Virus record (IMG/VR): IMGVR_UViG_3300030102_001682 | Location: 1-31,947 of that record | Strand: one strand, 5' to 3' | DNA from: a virus | DNA length: 31,947 bases | Shown here: positions 9,901 through 16,914 of the stretch, one piece after another | Numbering within the stretch: position 1 is the first letter of the stretch | Layout: each line of letters begins with the position of its first letter | Notes under the pieces: generated by a model | What the model was told of the DNA's origin: nothing | Seen by the model: only the letters and a program-made list of their open reading frames with translations | Databases searched by the model: none | Translations under genes and position numbers: made by a program

Positions 9901-10896
9901 TATAGTTGCATATCTAGGAAAATTTGTTCTAAGTTTTCTTCTTTTTGTATCAACATCTGTTTTGTTTTGATCCTTTAAATTTTTTTGTTTTAAAACTAAT
10001 TCATAAGGAACTCTATATCTCATACTATTTGGCATTGGAGAGTAAACACCAAAAATTGTTTGTGTATTAGGAGTTCTTGCACTACTTACAATAGTATTTG
10101 TTGCACCCATAGTTTGATCCCAATCGACAGACATAACATCTGAAAAGGAATTACCATTTCGATCTATCTGTCTTTCTAAAGTACCTTCACTATATTTTTC
10201 AGGTCCTTCCTGTGGTCTACCACCGTTAGTCATTACATAAATTGCTAATTTTTTATGTAAATAATTTTTAAGTAAAAGATCCCCAATCGCATAACCTGCA
10301 AATTCTGGTTTAGCGGCTAAATCAGACAATCCAAGCATAAATAATGCTTTCAACTGTTGACCCGAACCAAGGCTTATCATTTGTGACCATAAAAGTCTTG
10401 TATTTACACGAACTCCTCCAAAAACTCTAATTTCTCCCTGATAATTAATAGTTTCTTGTTTTGTAAATATCAGAGGAATTATATCGCCAAAGTTAGCAAG
10501 TTCCTGTACTGAATTAAATCCTGTTTGTGGTGCAAACCTTTTAGCACCTGTTTGACCAGCAGTTGTGAGGCTAGGAGGAGTTTTAGGTGGTCTGGGTTTT
10601 GGTGTTAATAAAACAGAAACAACTGTAAGTATAACTCCAAAAAATATTTGACCAAAAGTAGTTAAAGCTCCAGTAGTTGTAAATAACGCTGGAAAATTTA
10701 CAACATAAGGTATCTCATCATATTCTTTAGGTCTTTTTCCGTTAAATGCCTGTGTTAATTCTACAAAATACCAATACTCATCTTCTGTTATACCTACTGT
10801 TTCACATAATTCGACTTCTGCGGGGAATAACACCCTACGACCTCCAAGTGGTCTAAAGGACTCCATCTTACCTCCGACTCTCCGCAGTTTATCCAT
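6940..10896 (-). CDS. gpJ-like tail tip / central host-specificity protein
   Basis: This is the largest complete protein here (1318 residues), placed right after the gpL-like and NlpC-like genes, as gpJ is in lambda-type tails. The N-terminus includes a hydrophobic stretch at ~70-96 (T-F-G-Q-I-F-F-G-V-I-L-T-V-V-S-V-L-L) followed by a proline-rich TPKPRPPKTPP linker. This resembles the small gpI-type tail assembly protein and may be a gpI-gpJ fusion. Residues ~110-400 carry the hub-like region (F-G-D-I-I-P-L-I-F, LFMLGLSD), and residues ~990-1180 the long tip region (M-V-T-A-A-K-F-C-E-A-N-Q-F-Y-W-D-G-V). Two starts are possible: 10896 (GAGG four bases before ATG) or Met11 at 10866 (GGAGG four bases before ATG). 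Overlap with the upstream gene is 103 or 73 bp accordingly. It probably forms the tail tip and contacts the host surface. Confidence 0.82.
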   Translation of the reverse strand: MDKLRRVGGKMESFRPLGGRRVLFPAEVELCETVGITEDEYWYFVELTQAFNGKRPKEYDEIPYVVNFPALFTTTGALTTFGQIFFGVILTVVSVLLTPKPRPPKTPPSLTTAGQTGAKRFAPQTGFNSVQELANFGDIIPLIFTKQETINYQGEIRVFGGVRVNTRLLWSQMISLGSGQQLKALFMLGLSDLAAKPEFAGYAIGDLLLKNYLHKKLAIYVMTNGGRPQEGPEKYSEGTLERQIDRNGNSFSDVMSVDWDQTMGATNTIVSSARTPNTQTIFGVYSPMPNSMRYRVPYELVLKQKNLKDQNKTDVDTKRRKLRTNFPRYATIDNYDGVNGNRNDLQVEKGKEIVYVIGDMDSEDQFGEGFDPWGVEDVKSAVDASREESDDAIQVGESYLIGSALAVCIRKSKPIWSKKVYQDCFFRVDIPGLIDVRHRNDGFFGAHKGYELLTIQKVAIGTISNSKACDVTEIGLKSKVFKQVTSFPNVNSHPGAVGWNEQDMDTTDGVVKRYNDDDGSISLGGMSKYLTRYSFFRLQARVAGKNNATDDWHYIDGGHPFAVKGNSPQPQYNFIRINHYSNPRREFEFRFLPFPGNLIYKRYVDHNNEVRLLSASGQLTNYTVGTADQFFSIYFKGSNAKIRSGDASNTEWYLGELPTATDGGKINRLLLESTGVIPRSTRWVEVDRKTSNMDANLRNEAVIFYHPPNHGSSWVWSTRDRPPHWREYIGNRNRTINDPLRNPSTITIGDPYVHPYIDRDDGFRYGVGPHITTLGARDANNNKVARRNRGEYYGIIKYEMKEADVVPTIHENVATTTTGSGTGLQVRLKVYLNPDNNQYAAAVWEITARGSGYKDSDLISIPQTGNFPGFNNINIVTDFSEFVSQPWPEGKNLNPFDAVTDYYQYDAERSSHQDGPEHEIVYVNEQSSATTSPPYELPQAGIANVALRISSSKEWNSFSQFSAYIKQGIRVERLIDNTIGATNLFPEIVFALLTDTRFGLADSIGVSSVDRERMVTAAKFCEANQFYWDGVITDKVNVREFIYQNAIFNLLDFTILGGKFSLFPSVPFDPHSFQIRKEQKPLVRALFTDGNTRNLKVSFLAPEERQNFLGTVYFRKEVPNGFSETLSKTFCVATDDDKIAEKFPSEIFDMSDFCTNPDHAEEFLKHALMIRAKVDHGINFETTPQAALGLKPGDYIRFISEATHTSRFENGVISPDGVVQSVGNNSLTNVSIYHWKPGTQEVKESNLNVVDGFTTDANLYGSVFTVKQTTESNRLYKIESMTYTDEGLIQVSASHAPLLSDGTLATINYDELDFMNLS

Positions 10897-11183
10897 CCTT
10901 CCTCATAGTAAACAGCAAGACCAAATCCATTATTAGATTTACATAATGCAACTGTACCTATATTAAACTGTTTTGTCTCGTTTCCCCACTTTTCAAGTTC
11001 TTCTTTAAATATATCAAAGTCTTTTTTTCTTACTCTTCTATACCAATCTCTTGTAGGCTCTGGTGAATTTATACCATAATGTTTTAAAACTGTACGAGCT
11101 AAAGATAAACAATCTGCTGCATGATGTTTTATAGGATCAGCACCCAATCTATAAGGTAAACCAATAAGTTGATGTGGTTTCAT
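10794..11183 (-). CDS. NlpC/P60-like tail assembly protein, probably catalytically altered
   Basis: This 129-residue protein keeps the first half of an NlpC/P60 cysteine-peptidase fold: G-L-P-Y-R-L-G then H-H-A-A-D-C-L-S-L with the nucleophile-type Cys at residue 25. That corresponds to the peptidase part of lambda gpK. The second half should have a His in a strand of the type H-V-G-I-Y, but the matching segment is G-L-A-V-Y-Y-E-E-G, with Gly where His is expected. A later His (SPLDHLE) is not in the usual place. It starts in an ATGA overlap with the gpL-like gene, in the order L-K-J. The family call is fairly sure. Loss of activity is an inference from a by-eye alignment, and a structural role in the tail tip is possible. 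Confidence 0.7.
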   Translation of the reverse strand: MKPHQLIGLPYRLGADPIKHHAADCLSLARTVLKHYGINSPEPTRDWYRRVRKKDFDIFKEELEKWGNETKQFNIGTVALCKSNNGFGLAVYYEEGWINCGESEVRWSPLDHLEVVGCYSPQKSNYVKQ

Positions 11184-11692
11184 CTATTTTGAATATCGCT
11201 TGTTACAGGTAGTTTACCAACAGCGTCAGTAGTCAAAACTAAATTTGGTACGTTAATGCCTACTGCATCTATAGCACTACTTAACAGAACTTCTACAACT
11301 TCTGGATCGTAAGATAGAGAAGCAGCAAGCCATGTATCGGTTGTCAGAATATTTGTAACGTTATCAATATTATCGTTAGATACAACACAAACATTAACTT
11401 CAACAAAATATCTATTAAGGACAGCTTCTTGTGCTTTTGACATACTTAATGGATGATTTCCCATAATTAAATTAGATTCGATATTATCTCCTGATCTGTT
11501 AATAGTTGTCCCTTGATAAATAAACGGTAAATAATGATAATTTTGACCATTAAATAAAATTGTATTATTTGCAGAATTTGAATTTTCAGATGGTTCTCTT
11601 TTAGCATTTTGCAATCTATGCTTTGTACTTCTGTTGTTATTAATATCTACACTAAAAACTTCTACAAAAGTGACTAAAGTTGTAAGGCTCAT
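11180..11692 (-). CDS. gpL-like minor tail protein
   Basis: This 170-residue protein sits between the tape measure gene and the NlpC/P60-like gene, exactly where lambda places gpL. Both junctions are ATGA overlaps. The sequence is beta-rich, with E-V-F-S-V-D-I near the N-terminus and a central run of the form N-Y-H-Y-L-P-F-I-Y-Q-G. It then has N-I-E-S-N-L-I-M-G-N-H (compare the 'value-of-interest then N-x-x-x' strands of tail-tip L proteins) and C-V-V-S-N-D-N-I-D-N-V. I do not see the Cys cluster that binds an iron-sulphur centre in lambda gpL; only one Cys is present, so any cofactor role is doubtful. The assignment rests mainly on gene order. Confidence 0.6.
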   Translation of the reverse strand: MSLTTLVTFVEVFSVDINNNRSTKHRLQNAKREPSENSNSANNTILFNGQNYHYLPFIYQGTTINRSGDNIESNLIMGNHPLSMSKAQEAVLNRYFVEVNVCVVSNDNIDNVTNILTTDTWLAASLSYDPEVVEVLLSSAIDAVGINVPNLVLTTDAVGKLPVTSDIQNR

Positions 11693-13629
11693 AATCCAAG
11701 AGATGCACGTTGACTTCTAGAATTTCTTAACGTGCCCATAACTTGTGCTTTACCTGCCATTGCACCACGTTTTGCAGCAGCACCGATAATCTCAGGCACA
11801 GCAGATTTTGGAACGTACTCATCGCCATTAAAGTTTAATGTTGGACCTGTGTATTCAACAACTGTGTTACCAGAAGAACCTGCAACAGTACCAGAATCAC
11901 CAGAACCACCTGGAATAACAGAACCACCTCTAGCACCTGCTGAAAACCGATTCATAGCACCTGCCATCTTTGAGGCTGGTATAACGTATTCTGGTTCGCC
12001 ACCTTCTCCAATCATTTTTAAACTTGCAGAATTAACATAGCCACCTTCGGCAAGTCCAAAGTTTGGTCCAGCAATACCTAATCCAGTTGTAGAACTATAA
12101 TATCCACCTGCACTCATACCACCACCACCAAACATACCACCAAAAATACTACTGAAAGCTTTATTTAAAAACATACTTGCAAGCTGTTTTGCAATGTCTG
12201 CTAACGCCTGACCTAATGTTTTTGTACCTTCTATCAATCCCATCACAGCATTTGTCATACCACTAGCTAAGATATTTGTTATCTCTTGCTGTGTTTGACT
12301 TTGCTTTTCAAGTGTTTGATTTAATTGTGTATTTGCTGTGTTTAATTGATTAGTGGTATTTAAAGATTTATTTAATTCGTTATTCTTATCTTTTGAAACT
12401 GTTAAATTTTCTTTTTCTTTAACAGTGTTTTGATTTAATAAATTTTGTCTAGCTGCAAGTAATTCATTAATTTTAGTTTGGGAAGCGATAGTAAAATCAG
12501 TAAATGCTTGATTTTCTCCCGAAGTAATACCAAAAGGTCTTGATTTGTTTATGTTTGCTGCGACATCTGCTGCTTGATCTTGAGTACCCCTAATTTGATT
12601 CATTATTTCAGTTAAACTACCTGCATCTAAACCTGCTGGTGAGATACCTTGTATAAACTCTGTCAAACTTTCAAAATCACCCTTTGTTCCACCTGGCGTA
12701 ATTAATGCTGCTCTTCTTGAACTTAATTCTCTTTGAAACTCACTTGATAAAAGTTTATTAATTGCTGACAAAGCTTTATTAGCTGTGTCTAATATCCCTT
12801 TTAATACTGGTTCTAAAAAATCCTCTATAGTTCTTGCTAATGTTTCAACATTATCTACTAATGTACTAAATTTACCTGCAAGAGTTGTACTTTGAGCTAT
12901 AGCACCATCTGCATAAGTACCACCAACAGACGTTAAATTTTCTAAAGCAATCGCAACTTTATCAGCTCCAATCTCACCTTTTCGCATTGCTGTTTCAAAA
13001 GCATCTCCTTGTAAACCTGTTATTCTTTTAAGTTCACTCGTAATATCAATCCCTCTTTCTAATAACTGCAATTCCTCTTCTCTCATTAATTTACCTTTGG
13101 CTCTTATTTGTCCAAACACTAAAGCAATTTCGTTTAGATTAGCCCCTGTTGCACCAGCAACATCTGATAATCTTTTTACTGTTCCGACTATTTCATCAGT
13201 TTCAAAACCAAACGCTTTTAATCTTTTTGCGGTTTCAATAAGATCAGTGCTTCTAAATGGAGTAACTGCACCAAAATCTTGCAACTGTTTTATGATTTTA
13301 TTTGTTTTGCTTATTGAACCTGTTAAAACTTCTAAACTTTTTCTTTGTGTTTCTAACTCTGCTCCTTTAAAAACTACAAATCTAAATGCTTGAATTGCTC
13401 CAAAACCTAAAACTAAATTTCTTACTGCTCTATTTAAAGCATTTACACCATTACTTGCTAACTTAGATGCTTTGCCTGTTTTTCTAATATTATTTGCAGC
13501 AGCATTTGATCTGTTTTGTAATTTGCTAAAACTTTCTTGTAAACGATTACTTGAATTTTTAAGTTTGTTTAAATTTCTATTAGCATCTTTTGCTGATACT
13601 TTAATTTTTATACCAACTTCGCCAGCCAC
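11689..13629 (-). CDS. Tape measure protein
   Basis: This 646-residue protein determines tail length and leaves the tail at DNA entry. The N-terminal ~70 residues are Lys/Asn-rich helix. Residues ~70-260 hold the conserved tape-measure domain (E-L-E-T-Q-R-K-S-L-E-V-L-T-G, V-T-P-F-R, A-K-R-L-K-A-F-G, L-F-G-Q-I-R-A-K-G-K-L-x-x-E-E-L). Residues ~390-450 are a Gln/Asn/Thr-rich helical stretch, and a Gly-rich hydrophobic patch (F-S-S-I-F-G-G-M-F-G-G-G-G-M) lies near 500. At about 0.15 nm per residue the tail would be near 95 nm; this is a rule of thumb. The start is GTG at 13629, since the in-frame codons just upstream lead straight to a stop and no earlier ATG is available. No ribosome site is visible upstream, so coupling to the frameshift product 26 bp upstream may drive its translation. 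Confidence 0.9.
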   Translation of the reverse strand: MAGEVGIKIKVSAKDANRNLNKLKNSSNRLQESFSKLQNRSNAAANNIRKTGKASKLASNGVNALNRAVRNLVLGFGAIQAFRFVVFKGAELETQRKSLEVLTGSISKTNKIIKQLQDFGAVTPFRSTDLIETAKRLKAFGFETDEIVGTVKRLSDVAGATGANLNEIALVFGQIRAKGKLMREEELQLLERGIDITSELKRITGLQGDAFETAMRKGEIGADKVAIALENLTSVGGTYADGAIAQSTTLAGKFSTLVDNVETLARTIEDFLEPVLKGILDTANKALSAINKLLSSEFQRELSSRRAALITPGGTKGDFESLTEFIQGISPAGLDAGSLTEIMNQIRGTQDQAADVAANINKSRPFGITSGENQAFTDFTIASQTKINELLAARQNLLNQNTVKEKENLTVSKDKNNELNKSLNTTNQLNTANTQLNQTLEKQSQTQQEITNILASGMTNAVMGLIEGTKTLGQALADIAKQLASMFLNKAFSSIFGGMFGGGGMSAGGYYSSTTGLGIAGPNFGLAEGGYVNSASLKMIGEGGEPEYVIPASKMAGAMNRFSAGARGGSVIPGGSGDSGTVAGSSGNTVVEYTGPTLNFNGDEYVPKSAVPEIIGAAAKRGAMAGKAQVMGTLRNSRSQRASLGL

Positions 13630-13654
13630 AAAAAAAATTGTAATTATTTATATA

Positions 13655-13840
13655 TTACCTGCGTTTGGCACTTTTTAAAGTTTTTTCATGATCGTCATTT
13701 AATATTTCAAAATAAGCAGCCCAAATTATCAACTCAGATTCTGTGATATGTCGTTTTAAATCATACAATGTATAACCTAGTTCTTTAGCCACACCTAACT
13801 GGAGCATCAAAAAATTATCTCTTTTGACCTCCTTTTTTAT
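13655..13840 (-). CDS. gpT-like frameshift extension of the tail assembly chaperone
   Basis: Reading minus one at the A7 run before the chaperone stop opens a frame of 61 codons that ends at TAA 13657-13655. It begins I-K-K-E-V-K-R-D-N-F and continues L-G-V-A-K-E-L-G-Y-T-L-Y-D-L-K-R, then E-L-I-I-W-A-A-Y-F-E-I-L. This is the Gly-Tyr/Trp-T-L-x-x-L...W-x-A-Y-F/Y signature of gpT-type extensions. The combined product would be 179 residues. The extension ends 26 bp before the tape measure start, as in lambda G/GT. An alternative is independent translation from ATG 13807 (50 residues); the AGGAGG at 13828-13833 is about 20 bp upstream, which is too far for a normal site. The frameshift is the better explanation but is not proved. 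Confidence 0.8.
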   Translation of the reverse strand: MKKEVKRDNFLMLQLGVAKELGYTLYDLKRHITESELIIWAAYFEILNDDHEKTLKSAKRR

Positions 13841-13846
13841 TTTTTT
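13837..13846 (-). promoter_or_regulatory. Programmed -1 ribosomal frameshift site (A AAA AAA then TAA)
   Basis: On the minus strand the zero frame reads GTA AAA AAA TAA. The seven consecutive A bases (13846 to 13840) are a perfect X-XXY-YYZ slippery heptamer, placed so that slippage by one base avoids the stop. After the slip the next codon is ATA at 13840-13838. A run of A6 then GG follows 2 bases later, with AGGAGG at 13833-13828 just 3' of the site. No strong stem-loop is obvious downstream by eye. The result expected is a minor 179-residue fusion protein. Confidence 0.8.
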
Positions 13847-14193
13847 ACATCAACTTCCTCACTATCTTTAAACTCTTCACTAATAACAGCAAGCATCAAT
13901 GCCTGAAGGTCTGCATCTTTACATTCATTTTTTAATTCAGCAGCATGACCAGCAGTAAACATTCTTACTCCATTTTCGTCTGTTGCCTTTTGAATTAATA
14001 ACTGAAGAGCCATAGCATTAAGGTCATCTTTAGTTCCTTTCTGTGCTCTTTCTCTTTCAGCCATTGTTAATGGTGTTGACCAAAATTCAAAGATGTCACC
14101 ATTTGTAAGTTCTACTTCTCTTTTGATAGGTTGTAGATTAGCAGCCTTTTTTAATTTCTCCAGTGGAGAAAGGCGAGGTTTTGGGGTTGCCAT
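13837..14193 (-). CDS. Tail assembly chaperone (gpG-like)
   Basis: This 118-residue protein lies between the tail-tube gene and the tape measure gene. Chaperones here bind the tape measure and the tube protein to start tail assembly. The sequence begins MATPKPRLSPLEKLKKAANLQ, then shows the strand-turn pattern E-V-E-L-T-N-G-D-I-F-E-F-W-S-T-P-L-T, typical of this family, followed by acidic helices (E-F-K-D-S-E-E-V-D-V-K-K at the end). The zero-frame stop TAA immediately follows an A AAA AAA run, so a fraction of ribosomes should read through into the extension at 13655-13840. No ribosome site is clear upstream of the start. The call is supported by location, size and the frameshift. Confidence 0.82.
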   Translation of the reverse strand: MATPKPRLSPLEKLKKAANLQPIKREVELTNGDIFEFWSTPLTMAERERAQKGTKDDLNAMALQLLIQKATDENGVRMFTAGHAAELKNECKDADLQALMLAVISEEFKDSEEVDVKK

Positions 14194-14218
14194 AAATTGT
14201 TTTAACTAATTTAACTTA

Positions 14219-14974
14219 TCAACTACTTGTACTGAAGTCAAAGGTTGGTGCTTCAGTTGGTTTAAATGTAATCTCTACAGACTGTGCATCGTCTGGATTT
14301 ACATTAAATTCTGCATCTGAAAGCATTGCATCTAATTGAATACTTCTACTTAAAGCTTCAGTTCCTTTTTTATCTGTATAAAGTTTAAATGCAGCACCAA
14401 CTTGGTTTCTCTGTATAACATCTTCGACCATTCTATTAGCTAATGCAGAATCTTCATCTGTAACAAATACAGTTGCTGTTCCTTCACCATCAGCAAAACC
14501 AGGGACAAATGTTCTAAATGGAACTGCCTGTGTGCTTTGCTGACCAATAGTTGTTGTATCTATTTGTTCTCTTGATATAGAAAAACTCCACTGCTGCACT
14601 TCACCTACGGCTGCAAAATCTGCATAGGCAACTTGAAATTCATTTGGTGATGCTGCTGTTCCAACATCAGTAATATTAACTGCCGATCCACCTAAAGTTG
14701 CTGATACCTGCAAAGCGCCTGTAGCTGCTGTATAACCAATAACAAAGAAAGTGTCACTGGCATTTAAACCTGCTGGCAAAGTACCTGTACCACTGCCACC
14801 TGTTTGTGCATTGATTACAGAAAACTTAACACCATCACCTACTTTAAAGTTTAGGTAAGTTTCTACAGTAATGGTTTCAGTTGCTATTGCAACATTTGCC
14901 GTTCCAAAAGTGCCTTTAGTACCTGCTGGTTTGTAATACAACGCACCGCTAGTACCAGATAATACAGTTGCCAT
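14219..14974 (-). CDS. Major tail tube protein
   Basis: This 251-residue protein polymerises around the tape measure. It is placed between the tail terminator-like gene (15000-15416) and the chaperone, as gpV is in lambda. The central segment reads E-V-Q-Q-W-S-F-S-I-S-R-E-Q-I-D-T-T-T-I-G, then a Gly-rich F-A-D-G-E-G-T-A-T-V-F-V-T-D-E-D. This is the conserved tube fold: strand, Thr/Ser-rich loop, and Gly-x-Gly strand to an acidic loop. The first ~100 residues are Gly/Thr-rich (G-G-S-G-T-G-T-L-P-A-G-L) and may be an extra surface domain. The C-terminus ends V-E-I-T-F-K-P-T. It is the best candidate for the main tube; two other genes show the same signature. Confidence 0.85.
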   Translation of the reverse strand: MATVLSGTSGALYYKPAGTKGTFGTANVAIATETITVETYLNFKVGDGVKFSVINAQTGGSGTGTLPAGLNASDTFFVIGYTAATGALQVSATLGGSAVNITDVGTAASPNEFQVAYADFAAVGEVQQWSFSISREQIDTTTIGQQSTQAVPFRTFVPGFADGEGTATVFVTDEDSALANRMVEDVIQRNQVGAAFKLYTDKKGTEALSRSIQLDAMLSDAEFNVNPDDAQSVEITFKPTEAPTFDFSTSS

Positions 14975-14999
14975 TTTTAAAAATTAAACAGATTTTATT

Positions 15000-15416
15000 C
15001 TATTGTAACCATGCTTCAAAAATAAAGCTCAACTCAGTCTGAAAGAAAGGTTGTGGACTTGCAGGTGAAACTTGGCTTGGTCCTACTGTATCACCAAAAA
15101 TGATCTGACTGACAGTTTGTCTATGAAATAAATCTTTTATACGTTCTGCAATCGTAAAATTTGCACCTGATCCAGCGCCTTGAGGTGTGAATACATTTAC
15201 TATCAATTCACCATTATGTTTGTTATATCCACTTGTCGGTGCTTGTAATGTTGCAGATTCATGTGCACCAAATGTAATTGATGACTGAACCCAACTTGTG
15301 TTATTTGGTGGTGTGAAAGGTACGTTTTGAAAAGCAACAGTATATGCTGGTGCATTTGCCATTTCAGTCGCTAGTCTTGCTTCTATTGCAGTTCTTATCT
15401 CGTTGATTGTATTCAT
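15000..15416 (-). CDS. Tail terminator / tail completion protein (gpU-like)
   Basis: This 138-residue protein begins with a helix (MNTINEIRTAIEARLATEMA) that contains the typical 'x-I-R-x-A-I-E-A-R-L' opening of tail terminators. A beta-rich body follows (V-A-F-Q-N-V-P-F-T-P-P-N-N-T-S-W-V-Q-S-S-I-T-F-G), with a C-terminal F-I-F-E-A-W-L-Q. The start overlaps the previous stop in ATGA, with AAGGAG about 16 bp upstream. It lies directly before the major tube protein, the normal place for a protein that caps the tube and joins it to the head. The function is inferred from fold style and gene order; it may alternatively be a minor tail protein. Confidence 0.65.
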   Translation of the reverse strand: MNTINEIRTAIEARLATEMANAPAYTVAFQNVPFTPPNNTSWVQSSITFGAHESATLQAPTSGYNKHNGELIVNVFTPQGAGSGANFTIAERIKDLFHRQTVSQIIFGDTVGPSQVSPASPQPFFQTELSFIFEAWLQ

Positions 15417-15772
15417 AATGATCTAAGCTCCTTCATCATATTTCTTTCAGTTTGTTCAATAAGTCTTGTTGCCCAATCTTTTGGAATCTCTTTGCCTTCT
15501 GCCGTTGTTAGTTGATAACCATTTTTCCAGGTGGGAGGTAGGTTTGTTCCAAAGGTTACTGGTTCTGCATATTCTAAATTATTTATAAGATCAGATTCTA
15601 AATTTGATACTTTTCTAATTTTCCATGTATTTCTCATTATGCCCTCTCTGATCGGTACATTTTGACCCTTCAACTTACCAAGAAGATTTACTGCTCCAAA
15701 ATCTACAACTTGCTCAATAACATCTTCAGCGTAGTTGCCAATTCCATCTAGTCTTAATTTTTTTACAGCCAT
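15413..15772 (-). CDS. Tail completion protein (HK97 gp10-like)
   Basis: This 119-residue protein begins M-A-V-K-K-L-R-L-D-G-I-G and is rich in helix early (Y-A-E-D-V-I-E-Q-V-V-D-F-G-A-V-N-L-L-G-K-L-K). It then shows P-I-R-E-G-I-M-R-N-T-W-K-I-R and L-E-Y-A-E-P-V-T-F-G. The last pattern (an N-terminal helix, then R-x-G-x-L-R-x-S-W-like, then Y-A-x-x-V/I-x-x-G) is the HK97 gp10 family signature, whose members link the head connector to the tail. The neighbours on both sides are connector and tail-terminator genes. The start overlaps the previous stop (TAATG) with GAGG upstream. Confidence 0.7.
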   Translation of the reverse strand: MAVKKLRLDGIGNYAEDVIEQVVDFGAVNLLGKLKGQNVPIREGIMRNTWKIRKVSNLESDLINNLEYAEPVTFGTNLPPTWKNGYQLTTAEGKEIPKDWATRLIEQTERNMMKELRSL

Positions 15773-16131
15773 TATGACCTCACAAATAATGTAAAAGTAA
15801 CTGCCACTCCAGATGCCTCTTCTGAATCTACCTGTATTATTTGATGAACGACATTACTTATCAAGACCTTATCTTTTGTTGTTGGTGTTGAGGTGACATC
15901 TTTTGCAGAAAATAAAACACGTTTATCCTGTTGGTTTATAAGATCATTTACCTCTGATCTAGAAACATCATCAACTAAAGCCTTTACAGTGACATCTGTA
16001 TTGCTTTCAGAAACCGCACCAGTAGATGTATTGTAACTTCCGACTGTTACAAATCTTATTACTACATCACTGCCAGTGGCCTTTAATATCCCTGGTACTG
16101 CTTTTTTTAGTGCGTTTCCTATACTTGGCAT
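15772..16131 (-). CDS. Head closure / head-tail connector protein
   Basis: This 119-residue protein begins MPSIGNALKKAVPGILKATG and then reads D-V-V-I-R-F-V-T-V-G-S-Y-N-T-S-T-G-A-V-S-E. The pattern 'strand Y-N-x-x-T-G, then V-K-A-L-V-D' is the usual head-closure beta-barrel opening, and the final strand V-A-V-T-F-T-L-F-V-R-S fits the same fold. Start and stop are joined to both neighbours by overlaps (TGATG upstream; TAATG with the next gene). This is a normal stopper position, after the DnaT-like adaptor and before the HK97 gp10-like protein. Function is inferred from fold layout and location. Confidence 0.66.
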   Translation of the reverse strand: MPSIGNALKKAVPGILKATGSDVVIRFVTVGSYNTSTGAVSESNTDVTVKALVDDVSRSEVNDLINQQDKRVLFSAKDVTSTPTTKDKVLISNVVHQIIQVDSEEASGVAVTFTLFVRS

Positions 16132-16352
16132 CAGATCAGATAAGCAATAACAGTACCACTATCAAGTTTAACGCTAGTAATAACTCCCTCGATGGCAGTG
16201 TTGGATTTGAACTGTAAACCAGTTAAATCTCCTGTTATGTTTTCAGCTACAAGAGTATTGATAACTGAATCTTGTAATGCTTTTATGCAGCCAAAACGAC
16301 CAGTATGTGCTGCTGTGTCATTAATAATTTTTGCTGCTGGGTAGTAAGTCAT
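16131..16352 (-). CDS. Small structural protein of unknown function
   Basis: This 73-residue product is M-T-Y-Y-P-A-A-K-I-I-N-D-T-A-A-H-T-G-R-F-G-C-I-K-A then beta strands (F-K-S-N-T-A-I-E-G-V-I-T-S-V-K-L-D-S-G-T-V). It starts after an AAGGAG ribosome site with a five-base spacer, one of the best ribosome sites in the block. It overlaps the next gene (TGATG). It lies between the DnaT-like adaptor and the head closure protein. Small proteins with the same opening (Y-x-A-A-K-I-I-x-x-T-A-x-H-T) occur in other marine phages from memory. No catalytic motif is seen. A connector or head-surface protein is plausible, but I do not recognise its function. Confidence 0.6.
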   Translation of the reverse strand: MTYYPAAKIINDTAAHTGRFGCIKALQDSVINTLVAENITGDLTGLQFKSNTAIEGVITSVKLDSGTVIAYLI

Positions 16353-16353
16353 T

Positions 16354-16914
16354 TTAACTCCTTTTGATTGCTACGTTTCCTGGTCCACTTATTCGTAAGC
16401 CAGTAAAATAGCGTTCAAATAGTGGTGGTACTCTATCAGCACCAACAGAACCGAAAAAGTTTGGTTCTGCTTCTAGTGTACCTACTTTTACTCTTTTAAA
16501 ATCCTCTAGACCAGATAAAGCTAATCCTGATTTGTTGTTATTAAGATATACCGCTAGTACAGCCTCTGCTTTTTTTACTTGATCTGGGATCTCAGTATCG
16601 GTGTAATAATCTGTGGTAATACGAAAAGGAAAACCAACAGAATAAGTATTGATATATGTATCAGGTTTTCTAACACCAGTTCTCGGCCATTGTAATGCTT
16701 GTGTATCAGTAACCCTAGCCCCCAAAAATCGCTCTCGATCTATTCTTTGTGTAGATGTGAATAATGCTCTGTTTTTTTGATCAGTTGTGGAACTAGCCCA
16801 TGCGACTACATCATCATCTTCAATCAACCCATCAATAATATCTTGGGCTTCCTGAAGGCTGATATAGCTATTCGCTATACTGCTTCCGACTGTTGTGTGA
16901 ATTGTTATTGCCAT
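16354..16914 (-). CDS. Head-tail adaptor (DnaT-like domain)
   Basis: This 186-residue protein reads N-S-Y-I-S-L-Q-E-A, then D-D-D-V-V-A-W, D-Q-K-N-R-A-L-F-T-S-T-Q-R-I-D and L-G-A-R-V-T-D-T-Q-A-L-Q-W-P-R-T-G. That is the complete signature of the phage 'DnaT-like ssDNA-binding' adaptor family (A-N-S-Y-x-S-L-x-E-A ... Q-A-L-Q-W-P-R). Despite the family name, members usually sit at the portal-to-connector junction. The start is ATG at 16914, nested within the end of the 50-residue gene by 47 bp. It probably binds the portal and starts the connector ring. The family assignment is strong; function is from position. Confidence 0.75.
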   Translation of the reverse strand: MAITIHTTVGSSIANSYISLQEAQDIIDGLIEDDDVVAWASSTTDQKNRALFTSTQRIDRERFLGARVTDTQALQWPRTGVRKPDTYINTYSVGFPFRITTDYYTDTEIPDQVKKAEAVLAVYLNNNKSGLALSGLEDFKRVKVGTLEAEPNFFGSVGADRVPPLFERYFTGLRISGPGNVAIKRS

